Assembly: GCA_938036625.1 (NCBI GenBank)
Contig: CALHQH010000031.1
Location: forward strand, 1 to 42,533
Reading direction: 5' to 3'
Origin: an uncultured Candidatus Saccharibacteria bacterium
Lineage (GTDB): Bacteria > Patescibacteriota > Saccharimonadia > Saccharimonadales > Saccharimonadaceae
Length of the DNA stretch: 42,533 bases
A program made the translations under genes and the position numbers. Within the stretch, counting starts at the first letter, position 1; every line of letters starts with the position of its first letter. This document shows, piece by piece, positions 23,505 through 30,768 of this stretch. Under the pieces are notes generated by a model, which saw nothing but the letters and a program-made list of their open reading frames with translations, was not told where the DNA came from and did not search any database.

Positions 23505-24206
23505 ATGAATCAGCAATTTCCCTCTTATCCTTATCAATCACAGCCGGCAACTCCAACGCCCCCAAGTAACCCTGCGCAACCAGCCGAGCAATTACCCGTT
23601 CAGCAGCCCGCGCCCCTTGTTGTCCAGCCAGCAACCCAGCCGGCGCCAGCAGCAATGGACGCCAACTATAGCAGTGTTTTTGACGGCACACCACTGGTTA
23701 TGGCAACGCCCGTCTCGCACTATCACAACCGCACCGTCTTTAGCCAAGTGCCCTGCATTCTCGAATGGACGACGGCCAATCGTATCCGCGCCATCGACTT
23801 CGACTCCAAAACAAACCAAATGGTCGGCGTGGTACTCGATATCGATCCACAGCAGATTACCAAAGCAGCTGTCGAAGCAAGTTTTATCATTATATGGGTC
23901 AATGGCCAGCGTATTCAGTTCGACTTTGCTGGAGCGAGCGCCCAGCTGCTGACTGGCCTTGGCGCTGCAGTATCGCCAGGTATTGGTGGTGTTCTCTATG
24001 GACACAATGTCGAGCGTGCACTCGACAACGACTACGACTGGTGGTGGGCTGCCATTCAAGCCTACGCACCCTATGCTAAAATTATTGACGGCTTCGAGCG
24101 CGACGCGATGATTATCAACAATGGCGTCAACATTGGCCTCATCATGGCTTTTGTGACACCAATCATAGTAGTACTTATCGCCTTTATTATGGCATTATTA
24201 TCATAA
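23505..24206 (+). CDS. Tail-anchored surface-type protein, first of two tandem paralogues, unknown function
   Basis: A 233-residue protein with three parts. Residues 1-50 are Pro/Gln-rich and disordered, about 54-190 form a beta-rich core (YSSVFDGTPL, ILEWTTANRIRAIDFD, VLDIDPQQITKA, FIIIWVNGQRIQFDF, then DYDWWWAAIQAYAP), and the C-terminal membrane helix is at about 205-231. The core pattern of strands around a signalling-size fold recalls bacterial PH-like/GRAM domains, but I cannot confirm that. Topology is most likely tail-anchored with the bulk in the cytoplasm. TATAAT with upstream TAG ends six bases before ATG 23505. The paralogue at 24399 has the same promoter layout. Confidence 0.7.
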   Translation: MNQQFPSYPYQSQPATPTPPSNPAQPAEQLPVQQPAPLVVQPATQPAPAAMDANYSSVFDGTPLVMATPVSHYHNRTVFSQVPCILEWTTANRIRAIDFDSKTNQMVGVVLDIDPQQITKAAVEASFIIIWVNGQRIQFDFAGASAQLLTGLGAAVSPGIGGVLYGHNVERALDNDYDWWWAAIQAYAPYAKIIDGFERDAMIINNGVNIGLIMAFVTPIIVVLIAFIMALLS

Positions 24207-24398
24207 AACCAGATGACTCCAGCAAGCTGATTGACGTATTTTCTAATAAACTACAGCGCCCAAGACACCATATAATAGATACAGCAAATGCAGACATACT
24301 CCTGCATTGTTACTTCTATAGGAAGTCTACAACCAAAAATATATACCGCAAAACATATTCGTACTTGCCGATCTCAAGTTATATAGTATAATACTTCC

Positions 24399-25115
24399 AT
24401 GAATCAGCAGCCCACGACACCTGTATACCCGCAAACCACCTTATACTACCCACCAACACCAGCTATGCAACCTGCACCACCAATTGGCCGAGCTCCTATC
24501 GCGGCAAACCCTCTCCCTCAGCCCATTATGCAGCCAATGCAGTTACCTACTGCCCAATCATTGCAACCTACTATTGAGGCTAGTTATAGCAGCGTCTTTG
24601 ATGGCACACCACTCATTGCAGCAACATTTGTCTGGTATAGCACTGGTTATTTCAATGAGACACCCTGTGTTCTCGAATGGACGAGCACCAACCGTATCCG
24701 TGCTATTGATGTAGATGCTTCGATGGGTCAATCAATCGGTGTTATCTTTGACATCGACCCACAGCAGATTACCAAAGCAAGAACTGAGTCAAGCTTTATC
24801 ATTGTCTGGGTCAACGGTCAACGCAACCAATTTAACTTTGCCGGAGCGAACACGCGATTACTCAACGCCTTGAGCGCCGGTGTGTCACCTGGTATGGGAA
24901 TCCTTTATTATTCCCATACCGTTCAAGATGCTCTCAATAATCACTACAACTGGTGGTGGTGGAATATTCAGACATACGCACCATCTGCCAAATTCGTTGA
25001 TGGTGACGACCAAGGACTCAAGATTGGTGTTGCTATTGGTCTTGCAATACCTTTCATGGCTTTTGTTCTTGCAGTTATTGTAGTTATTATACAGATGGCA
25101 TCACACCACCCTTAA
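24399..25115 (+). CDS. Tail-anchored surface-type protein, second tandem paralogue, unknown function
   Basis: 238 residues, clearly homologous to the gene at 23505 across the core: YSSVFDGTPL, VLEWTSTNRIRAIDVD, FDIDPQQITKA, FIIVWVNGQRNQFNF and the Trp cluster HYNWWWWNIQTYAP are shared. The Pro/Gln-rich N-terminus is similar in composition but not in order, and the C-terminal membrane helix differs in sequence. The repeat is old, since third positions and the linker have diverged. TATAAT ends six bases before ATG 24399, as in the paralogue, so each copy has its own leaderless promoter. The intergenic 190 bases between them hold nothing else I can name. Confidence 0.7.
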   Translation: MNQQPTTPVYPQTTLYYPPTPAMQPAPPIGRAPIAANPLPQPIMQPMQLPTAQSLQPTIEASYSSVFDGTPLIAATFVWYSTGYFNETPCVLEWTSTNRIRAIDVDASMGQSIGVIFDIDPQQITKARTESSFIIVWVNGQRNQFNFAGANTRLLNALSAGVSPGMGILYYSHTVQDALNNHYNWWWWNIQTYAPSAKFVDGDDQGLKIGVAIGLAIPFMAFVLAVIVVIIQMASHHP

Positions 25116-25222
25116 AGAACTCCCAGGTTTTGTGTTGAGCTTGAAGGTGCTAACGCAAAATCTGCGTAAGATAGTGGCCAACCGGAGCGACACAAGAATT
25201 TAATTCAATCTAGGCAAACTAT

Positions 25223-25251
25223 TTGACCAATCTCCTCTGATGCGTCATAAT
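25223..25251 (+). promoter_or_regulatory. Promoter of the 25260 gene
   Basis: TTGACC (25223-25228), 17 bases, then CATAAT (25246-25251). The hexamer ends eight bases before ATG 25260. Good -35 and spacing make this one of the better two-box promoters in the window and support the near-leaderless reading. Confidence 0.6.
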
Positions 25252-25259
25252 GGGGAGCT

Positions 25260-25823
25260 ATGAAGCGCACTTTTCTTGCTGTTGTTATAGTTGCTACTGC
25301 TGCACTTGGCTCTCCGGCCTATGCCGAGCCTGCTGCACCACTCAGCAACGATCAACTCACTCAAATAAAACAAAACTGCGTCCGCGTCAAGTCTACCCTG
25401 CGACGCATCCATGCCAACGACGGGCTTGTCCGGGTCAACCAAGGGCAGCAGTATGAGGTGATTGCCACCCGTCTGATGGCACCACTCAATAGCCGCATTG
25501 CCCTCAACCGGCTCGACGGTGTGGAGCTTGCCAAGACAACGGTAGAATACAATACTCAGCTTGCCGCCTTCCGCAGCGAATACCGCCAGTATGAGGAGAA
25601 GCTGTCCGAGTTGCTACGGACTGATTGCACCGATCAGCCCGTCGAGTTTTACTACCTCATCAAGCCAGTGCGTGAGCGTCGCAAGCGGGTGGCCGATGTT
25701 GCCTTGCGGCTCAACCAGCTACTGAGCCAGTACGGTTCGCAGTTTGATGTATTTTATAGTAAGCAATTCCCTGCCAAAAAGGAGGTGCCGAGTGCCCAGC
25801 AGCCAGCCCAGCCAGTCCAATAA
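25260..25823 (+). CDS. Secreted coiled-coil protein of unknown function
   Basis: 187 residues with a clear Sec signal peptide (KRTFLAVVIVATAALGSPAYA, cleavage expected near residue 22 after AYA). The mature part is largely helical and charged with heptad-like Leu/Val spacing (about 90-175) and has two cysteines (residues 39 and 121) that may pair outside the cell. The C-terminus is Gln/Pro-rich. I do not recognise a family. The 3' end overlaps the start of the membrane protein at 25792 by 32 bases, so the two are co-translated and probably work together at the envelope. Confidence 0.65.
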   Translation: MKRTFLAVVIVATAALGSPAYAEPAAPLSNDQLTQIKQNCVRVKSTLRRIHANDGLVRVNQGQQYEVIATRLMAPLNSRIALNRLDGVELAKTTVEYNTQLAAFRSEYRQYEEKLSELLRTDCTDQPVEFYYLIKPVRERRKRVADVALRLNQLLSQYGSQFDVFYSKQFPAKKEVPSAQQPAQPVQ

Positions 25824-26217
25824 ACTCGACTTCGAGCACCAGCTGAGCAGTGTGCGCGAGCACCGTTTTTTGGTAATGATCTGCGGCGTGATCGCCATTG
25901 CGGGCGTCATGGTGTGGGTTGCTATGGATATGTACAATACTAGTGGTGCAGCGCAGGTCGACCTCAGCCGGCCAGGTTTCCAGGAGGTGCGCAAGCAAGC
26001 TGCTCGCGATGCTGAGCCCGAGACATACAAAACCGAAGGTAGTATCACGAAGCAATCGCTCGACGAGTTTAAAAAAATGTACCAGCAGCGCCGCAGCAAA
26101 ATCGCCGATGGCACCTTTGACCCAAATGTCCTGAGTGACGAATCACTCCAGCTCTTCTCTACCAATAGCGACACCGAGAACCAGCAACAAACGCAAACAC
26201 CAGCCGAGCAGCAATAG
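25792..26217 (+). CDS. Single-pass membrane protein of unknown function
   Basis: 141 residues from GTG 25792, with AAGGAG seven bases upstream inside the preceding gene; the longer open frame is not preferred. It has a short polar N-terminus, one membrane helix (about 28-45, FLVMICGVIAIAGVMVWVA) and an extracytoplasmic tail of about 95 residues with a conserved-looking helical block (SLDEFKKMYQQRRSKIADG) and a Gln/Thr-rich end. Type II orientation is likely. The overlap with the secreted protein upstream and the terminator right after show a two-gene operon. The function is unknown; anchoring of the secreted partner is a guess. Confidence 0.6.
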   Translation: MPSSQPSQSNKLDFEHQLSSVREHRFLVMICGVIAIAGVMVWVAMDMYNTSGAAQVDLSRPGFQEVRKQAARDAEPETYKTEGSITKQSLDEFKKMYQQRRSKIADGTFDPNVLSDESLQLFSTNSDTENQQQTQTPAEQQ

Positions 26218-26240
26218 CGCCTCACGCTGATGGCACACAA

Positions 26241-26268
26241 AACTCGCTTGGATAACAAGCGAGTTTTT
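26241..26268 (+). terminator. Intrinsic terminator after the 25260-26217 operon
   Basis: A ten-base perfect stem (AACTCGCTTG / CAAGCGAGTT) with a five-base loop runs into TTTTTG, 24 bases after the stop codon. Confidence 0.85.
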
Positions 26269-26425
26269 GTTTTCTGCCAATCAATTTCTACTCCTGCAAA
26301 AACTAAATATCTAGATAGTTACTCAGTATTGTTCTGCGAATCTAAGAATCCAGCAAGAGACGGAGCGAGGAAGTAAGATTTTAATCAGTCGATAACAAGA
26401 ACCACTTAGCACAAGTCTCCATGGT

Positions 26426-26455
26426 TTGACATTTTTACTCCTTTCGTGATATAAG
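26426..26455 (+). promoter_or_regulatory. Two-box promoter of the metalloprotease-like gene
   Basis: TTGACA (26426-26431), 18 bases, TATAAG (26450-26455). A further TATAAT at 26464-26469 lies just downstream. The first pair would start transcription near 26462, a few bases before an in-frame ATT at 26468. Confidence 0.6.
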
Positions 26456-26542
26456 ATAGTTACTATAATTCTCTCAAAATCTGAAGTTGAGCCAGACGGC
26501 CCAGTCAAAAAGACATCAGGGCGTCCATCGCGCCGTGAGGCG

Positions 26543-27940
26543 TTGGCAGCGGCAGGCTTCGTAGCACTGAGTGCACTACTCAGCGGCGACACCCCTCAGC
26601 CTTCTGCAGAACAACACCAAGACCACGAGAAAGATTCATTCCAGCCGGTCGTTGTCCGGCTTGGTGTTGTGGCACTTAATGCCGCTGGCTTCGAGCCTGG
26701 CAAGAGTAACGAAGAGATATTCGAAGAAGTGCATGTCCATACCAGCCGCATTACCCACACAACTCGTGGTGCGTATGAGTTCCACATTACCGAGTTTGCA
26801 AGCAACGTTGCGCCAGATAGCACCCGCACCAAGGAAGATGGCACGACCGAATACTATTACTCCAACGACCAAATCAAAAAGACCGCCGAAGAATACCGCG
26901 AGCAGCTAGACGTGCAAGATGGTGAGCATTCACTCATGCTGATGGCCGTTAATACCGCAGGTGTGGAGAATGATGTACTCGGCCTTGCCCTCCAGAGCAC
27001 CGACGAAGACAAAGCCAAGGGCGGCAACGGCCCGATGGTGCTTGTGCTGAGCAACAAGACCGGTGGCAACGTATATAGTCATGAAATTGGGCACGTACTC
27101 TCGGAAGATGAACAAAATAGTGATCCCAGTAAGGAAAAGCAGTTTGGCAAAGGTATGGGACACGAGATGGTGATGGACTGCCTTATCACCGATGCCGAGG
27201 GCAATATAACGCAGTATTGTGCTGTCGATACCATCCAGCAGCTGCTTGCTATGGGCTGCGGCCTCAGCAAGCGCGATAAGTCGGACGCCGTGAACGAATA
27301 CGCCTCCCCCGTCACTGTCATGGGTAATTCTATGGTCTACACAGATTCAGACACAAAAGTCAGCCAAGTGACGAATGAAGTCACCGCAACAGAGGAGCGC
27401 AAACCAATCTACTCGCCCGCCGAGCTTGCCTTTCTCGATTCGCGCCACCAGGTTGAATACACTACGTCGACCGATGGGCGCTACCCACTCTCGTATGATT
27501 TTACTAAGCGCTTTGCCTTGGCATACTCACTACCTGCCGACCACGCGCTCAAGACGATCCTCCCCAAGGCCGATACGCTGGTCTTTGCACCAATCATCGA
27601 GTATATCGATAAAGACACGCCATTTGACTCGAATGATCCAGATGCAGTCCAGCGCCGCATTGGCGTCTTTGCCACGTGGGACAACGGCCGCGGCACGGCG
27701 CTGCTAGATGTAAGCCTCTTTAACACAATCGACTACAGCGGCGAGAAAGAGAACGTCATTTATACCGACGAACAACTCGGCTTCGTCGCTGTCTCAGGCT
27801 ATGACAAGAAGACCAAGAGCGAGTATGTGCGAACAGTCAGCCTCAGCTCGCAAGAAGGCACTACCCTGCTAAATGAGGCCCGGACGCGCACTGCCGAGCG
27901 CAATCAGCTCCTCCTCAAGCCTAAGCAACCAAACGAGTGA
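26543..27940 (+). CDS. Metzincin-like zinc metalloprotease with a twin-arginine-like leader
   Basis: The ORF from TTG 26543 gives 465 residues, but the same frame runs upstream to about 26459. There it encodes SGRPSRREAL directly before the hydrophobic AAAGFVALSALLSG, a twin-arginine-type signal (RR then h-region). No ATG, GTG or TTG exists in that extension; ATT 26468 is the best candidate start. The catalytic motif HEIGH is at residues 180-184 with Glu ten residues after the first His, where metzincins have His or Asp, and VMGNSM around 260 looks like a Met-turn. It is a predicted secreted protease; the substrate is unknown. It could instead belong to a different HExxH clan. Confidence 0.65.
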   Translation: MAAAGFVALSALLSGDTPQPSAEQHQDHEKDSFQPVVVRLGVVALNAAGFEPGKSNEEIFEEVHVHTSRITHTTRGAYEFHITEFASNVAPDSTRTKEDGTTEYYYSNDQIKKTAEEYREQLDVQDGEHSLMLMAVNTAGVENDVLGLALQSTDEDKAKGGNGPMVLVLSNKTGGNVYSHEIGHVLSEDEQNSDPSKEKQFGKGMGHEMVMDCLITDAEGNITQYCAVDTIQQLLAMGCGLSKRDKSDAVNEYASPVTVMGNSMVYTDSDTKVSQVTNEVTATEERKPIYSPAELAFLDSRHQVEYTTSTDGRYPLSYDFTKRFALAYSLPADHALKTILPKADTLVFAPIIEYIDKDTPFDSNDPDAVQRRIGVFATWDNGRGTALLDVSLFNTIDYSGEKENVIYTDEQLGFVAVSGYDKKTKSEYVRTVSLSSQEGTTLLNEARTRTAERNQLLLKPKQPNE

Positions 27941-28200
27941 GCAGCTGGACCCTAGCGGTTTCCTATCTCATCTCTTGCTAAATTCTTTTTCTGTGTATTT
28001 ATTACGCTGGATATATTTTTTAACTATTCATTCAATTGCACTGATGATTTTCGCACTCATTCCAAGGGAGCTACCTTCAGCAATCATCAATTTTATAGCA
28101 CGAAGAATCTATAGTACGGGAGACTGTCATACCAAAGCATTCGCTCAGCCACAGCACAATTTTTTGCATTTACACCCTACTATGCTATACTAACCAAGTT

Positions 28201-28743
28201 ATGAATATGAAACCTGTCCTCAAACGTTATATTTCTGAATTTGTCTATGGTGCAGTCGATGGCACCGTCACGACCTTTGCCGTGGTGGCAGCCAGTGCTG
28301 GTGCTGGCATCTCGAGTGCGATCATCTTGGTGTTGGGTGCAGCCAACCTCATTGCCGATGGCTTCTCGATGGGTGCCAGTGCCTACCTCGCAGCCAGTGC
28401 TGAGCACGACGAGTCGGCGCGTAATACAAGCAAACGCGCCTCACCAAAAATCATCGGCCTCATGACCTTCGCTGCCTTTGTCGTTGTTGGTAGTGTGCCT
28501 GTCATCCCCTATCTTGCCCATGTGCTGGCGCGTGGCTCGAGTGCAGCTCACCCTCTGCTGTTTTATATCAGCTCGGGAGCGACGGCGCTTACCTTTGTGG
28601 CGATCGGCTATATCAAGGGTAAAGTTGGCGGCGAGAATCCACTCGTTGCCGCCCTGCAAACTCTCGCGCTCGGTGCTATTGCTGCTGCCCTGGCTTATGG
28701 CGCTGGAACAGTGCTCGCTGGGTGGCTGGGTGTGCAACTGTAG
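28201..28743 (+). CDS. VIT1/CCC1-family membrane transporter
   Basis: A 180-residue protein of the VIT family (iron/manganese transporters). The N-terminal YGAVDGTVTTFAVVA and the LGAANLIADGFSMGASAYLA stretch are the family hallmarks, with Asp and Met positions of the substrate pathway. Four to five membrane helices are predicted. It lacks the cytoplasmic metal-binding domain of plant VIT1, as many short bacterial members do. TATACT with upstream TGC ends nine bases before ATG 28201; a second in-frame ATG is at 28207. The gene stands alone. Confidence 0.88.
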   Translation: MNMKPVLKRYISEFVYGAVDGTVTTFAVVAASAGAGISSAIILVLGAANLIADGFSMGASAYLAASAEHDESARNTSKRASPKIIGLMTFAAFVVVGSVPVIPYLAHVLARGSSAAHPLLFYISSGATALTFVAIGYIKGKVGGENPLVAALQTLALGAIAAALAYGAGTVLAGWLGVQL

Positions 28744-28915
28744 GAGCTGCAAACAATTCTAATGATTCTACCTCTGTTATTTATCTTTCTTCTATAACTT
28801 GCTAAGCTTTGTGGTTATGAATATATTTAGTGAATGTTCATCATTGTTTATAGCATAGTCATTAAACCATAATGACTGGTTTCGTCACACCCTAGAAATA
28901 AGCTAGTATCTCTGC

Positions 28916-29218
28916 TCATTTTGCCGCACCATTCTTTGGCAACTGATCAATTAGCTCCAGTAGCTTCTCCCAATCAGCTCGCCGGGTGTGGTCAATATCG
29001 ACGTCTACTGCATGGTCGCGAATCGCCGAGAGGAGCGGCTCGGCCTCTGGCGTGATCCATGGCTGCATCTCGAGCGGATAGGCCAGCTGGTCAGACATAA
29101 GCACTCCATCACCATAGTCACTCACCAGCGTGTCGATCGTATACTCTCGGCGAAGCATCCGCGCCCACGTGTGACATAGCGCGATAGCCTCTGCTCGCGT
29201 GAGGACTAACTCACTCAT
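28916..29218 (-). CDS. Unknown acidic protein coupled to the MutY-like gene
   Basis: 100 residues with no signal peptide or membrane segment, acidic overall (DTLVSDYGDGVLMSDQ, VDVDIDHTRRADWEKLLELI). No family is recognised. Its ATG 29218 overlaps the stop of the DNA glycosylase by four bases (ATGA), so translation is coupled and the two are very likely in one operon. The coupling suggests a role near base-excision repair, but no motif supports this. Confidence 0.6.
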   Translation of the reverse strand: MSELVLTRAEAIALCHTWARMLRREYTIDTLVSDYGDGVLMSDQLAYPLEMQPWITPEAEPLLSAIRDHAVDVDIDHTRRADWEKLLELIDQLPKNGAAK

Positions 29219-29970
29219 ACCAGCCCATCCTTCCGTAGTCCATTTAGTGCAGCAGCAAAACGCGGGTCACTATGCAGCTCCTGAACAATGGCGCTCAGTG
29301 GTTGTCCCTGCGCCATGCGCCGCACAATTTCGCCCCGCATTTGGCGCAGGCTGCCAGCAAAGCGCGACTGCCGCGTGTAGTGCCGGCTGGTGCCGAGCTG
29401 GCCCTTGCCCGCCGCCTTTAGCTCAGCGCCGTAGTCCATTAGCGCCCAGAACCACTGGCGGGGCTGCTCTTTATCCATCGTCTGCTCCACCAGCGCCAGC
29501 ACATCCTTATCCGCCACGCGCTCCTGCCCAGCAAAAAAGTGATTAAAATACACCGTGCGGATATTGGTCTCTACAAAGGCGGTTGGGATTTGATGCACGT
29601 AATTCATGATGGCTCCAGCGGTATTTGCACCAATACCAGGCAATGCTACAAGGTCGGCCTGCGTCGCAATAGGTGCGCCAGCAGCAATCGCCTGTGCCGC
29701 GCTGTGTAGATACTTTGCTCGGCGATTATACCCCAAACCCTGCCAGGCCTGCAGCACCGCCGGTAGCTGGGTGTCTGCTAAGGCCTCGATGGTCGGGAAT
29801 CGGGTAGTAAACTCGGCAAACTTAGGTAGCACCCGCGCTACCTGCGTCTGCTGCAGCATCAGCTCACTGACCAGCACATAGTACAGCGTTGGCTGGCTGC
29901 GCCACGGCATGGGACGGTAGAGCTGCTTGGCTTTATGCCATATCATGGCCTGGAATTGTGCTGTATCCAT
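29215..29970 (-). CDS. HhH-GPD base-excision DNA glycosylase, MutY-like, without iron-sulfur cluster
   Basis: Removes adenine mispaired with 8-oxoG or G by family resemblance. The 251-residue protein has the SELMLQQTQV helix with the catalytic Glu (E36), the WQGLGYNRRAKYLH stretch and the helix-hairpin-helix LPGIGANTAGAI (110-121). At the position of the second catalytic residue MutY has Asp (DGN) and this protein has Glu (E134, VETNIR). The four cysteines of the 4Fe-4S loop are all absent, and the C-terminal 8-oxoG-recognising domain of full MutY is missing. TATACT ends seven bases before ATG 29970. It is divergent from the 58-residue membrane protein through a shared promoter. Confidence 0.85.
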   Translation of the reverse strand: MDTAQFQAMIWHKAKQLYRPMPWRSQPTLYYVLVSELMLQQTQVARVLPKFAEFTTRFPTIEALADTQLPAVLQAWQGLGYNRRAKYLHSAAQAIAAGAPIATQADLVALPGIGANTAGAIMNYVHQIPTAFVETNIRTVYFNHFFAGQERVADKDVLALVEQTMDKEQPRQWFWALMDYGAELKAAGKGQLGTSRHYTRQSRFAGSLRQMRGEIVRRMAQGQPLSAIVQELHSDPRFAAALNGLRKDGLV

Positions 29971-29977
29971 AGATCAT

Positions 29978-29985
29978 AGTATACT
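29978..29985. promoter_or_regulatory. Shared palindromic -10 element (mutY-like / small membrane gene)
   Basis: AGTATACT is a perfect palindrome. It gives TATACT on both strands, seven bases before the minus-strand ATG 29970 and six bases before the plus-strand ATG 29992. The start codons are 21 bases apart, with no room for any other promoter. Confidence 0.7.
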
Positions 29986-29991
29986 AGAAGG

Positions 29992-30168
29992 ATGAAACTA
30001 TCTCGACTTATTCTTACAATCGCTATTGTCATTATTGCCGCGTGGCTGCTTGGTGCAGCACTAAAGCTGGCCGCATGGATCATCAACGGGCTGCTCTCGC
30101 TCGCCGCAATCGTCGTCGTTATCTGGCTTATTATGATGTTCATCGAGAGCCGCAAGCAGCAGAAATAA
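29992..30168 (+). CDS. Small membrane protein of 58 residues
   Basis: From ATG 29992 to TAA 30168. Two membrane helices are predicted (LSRLILTIAIVIIAAWLLGA and NGLLSLAAIVVVIWLIMMFI) with a short basic C-terminal tail (ESRKQQK). TATACT ends six bases upstream, shared with the divergent glycosylase. The family is unknown; similar short two-helix proteins are widespread and rarely characterised. Confidence 0.65.
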   Translation: MKLSRLILTIAIVIIAAWLLGAALKLAAWIINGLLSLAAIVVVIWLIMMFIESRKQQK

Positions 30169-30501
30169 TTTTCTGAGCTGCGCCGCTCTGTTGCATTAGC
30201 TTATCGTGACAACTGGGCCAAGGACGGCCGGCATTGTTCATTTTGTCAAATCTCTCCTTCTTCGTCTTCGCTATGCTCTTGTGCGAGGCAATACAGTGTG
30301 TAGGAGCTGCGCGTAATTTTCCTTTAACCCTATGTAACAGGTTTGGTTTTTATCTCACTTCCACAGGATGTTCTCTTGTAAAGCAAGAGTGGTATGGGGT
30401 ACTAGCATAGCAATACATCGCTTAAGTATACGCACACTCCACCTCTGTTGCTGTGTTTTCACTCGTCGACCATACCTGGCTCATGCGCTATACTAAGAAC
30501 A
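30169..30501. other. About 330 bp without a recognisable gene
   Basis: No coding frame with start signals is visible. A small hairpin (TCTTG-N5-CAAGA, about 30371-30386) is the only structure noted. The right end holds the promoter of the polymerase operon (TATACT 30489-30494). Confidence 0.4.
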
Positions 30502-30768
30502 ATGGATGACGAACTATATCTTGATGAAGTCGTGGAGGTGGTAGCGATTTTTCGGCGCGGGCATCAGCCGTGCCAACCAGTCAAATTTCGGCGTAGTAAT
30601 GGCCAGGAAGTGACGATCAGGCGAATCGGCCTAGGTTTCGAGCATCAGCGCGGCGCACGCACGGTGCATATCTTCGATGTGACAGATGAGCAGGCTGATT
30701 ACCGCCTGGAGTTTGACAGTATCACGCTGATATGGCGGCTCACACGCGAGGCCGACCATGTCTCATAG
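30502..30768 (+). CDS. Small protein coupled to the Y-family polymerase gene
   Basis: 88 residues from ATG 30502 (TATACT ends seven bases upstream; the longer frame from 30448 would start before the promoter). The protein is a compact beta-rich chain with repeated charged strands: VVEVVAIFRRG, PVKFRRSNGQEVTIRRIG, HIFDVTDEQADYRLEFD, ITLIWRLTRE. Small proteins of this kind stand next to translesion polymerase genes in several phyla; it may be related to those but I cannot name the family with certainty. Its last 11 bases overlap the start of the polymerase ORF, so the two are translationally coupled. Confidence 0.65.
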   Translation: MDDELYLDEVVEVVAIFRRGHQPCQPVKFRRSNGQEVTIRRIGLGFEHQRGARTVHIFDVTDEQADYRLEFDSITLIWRLTREADHVS

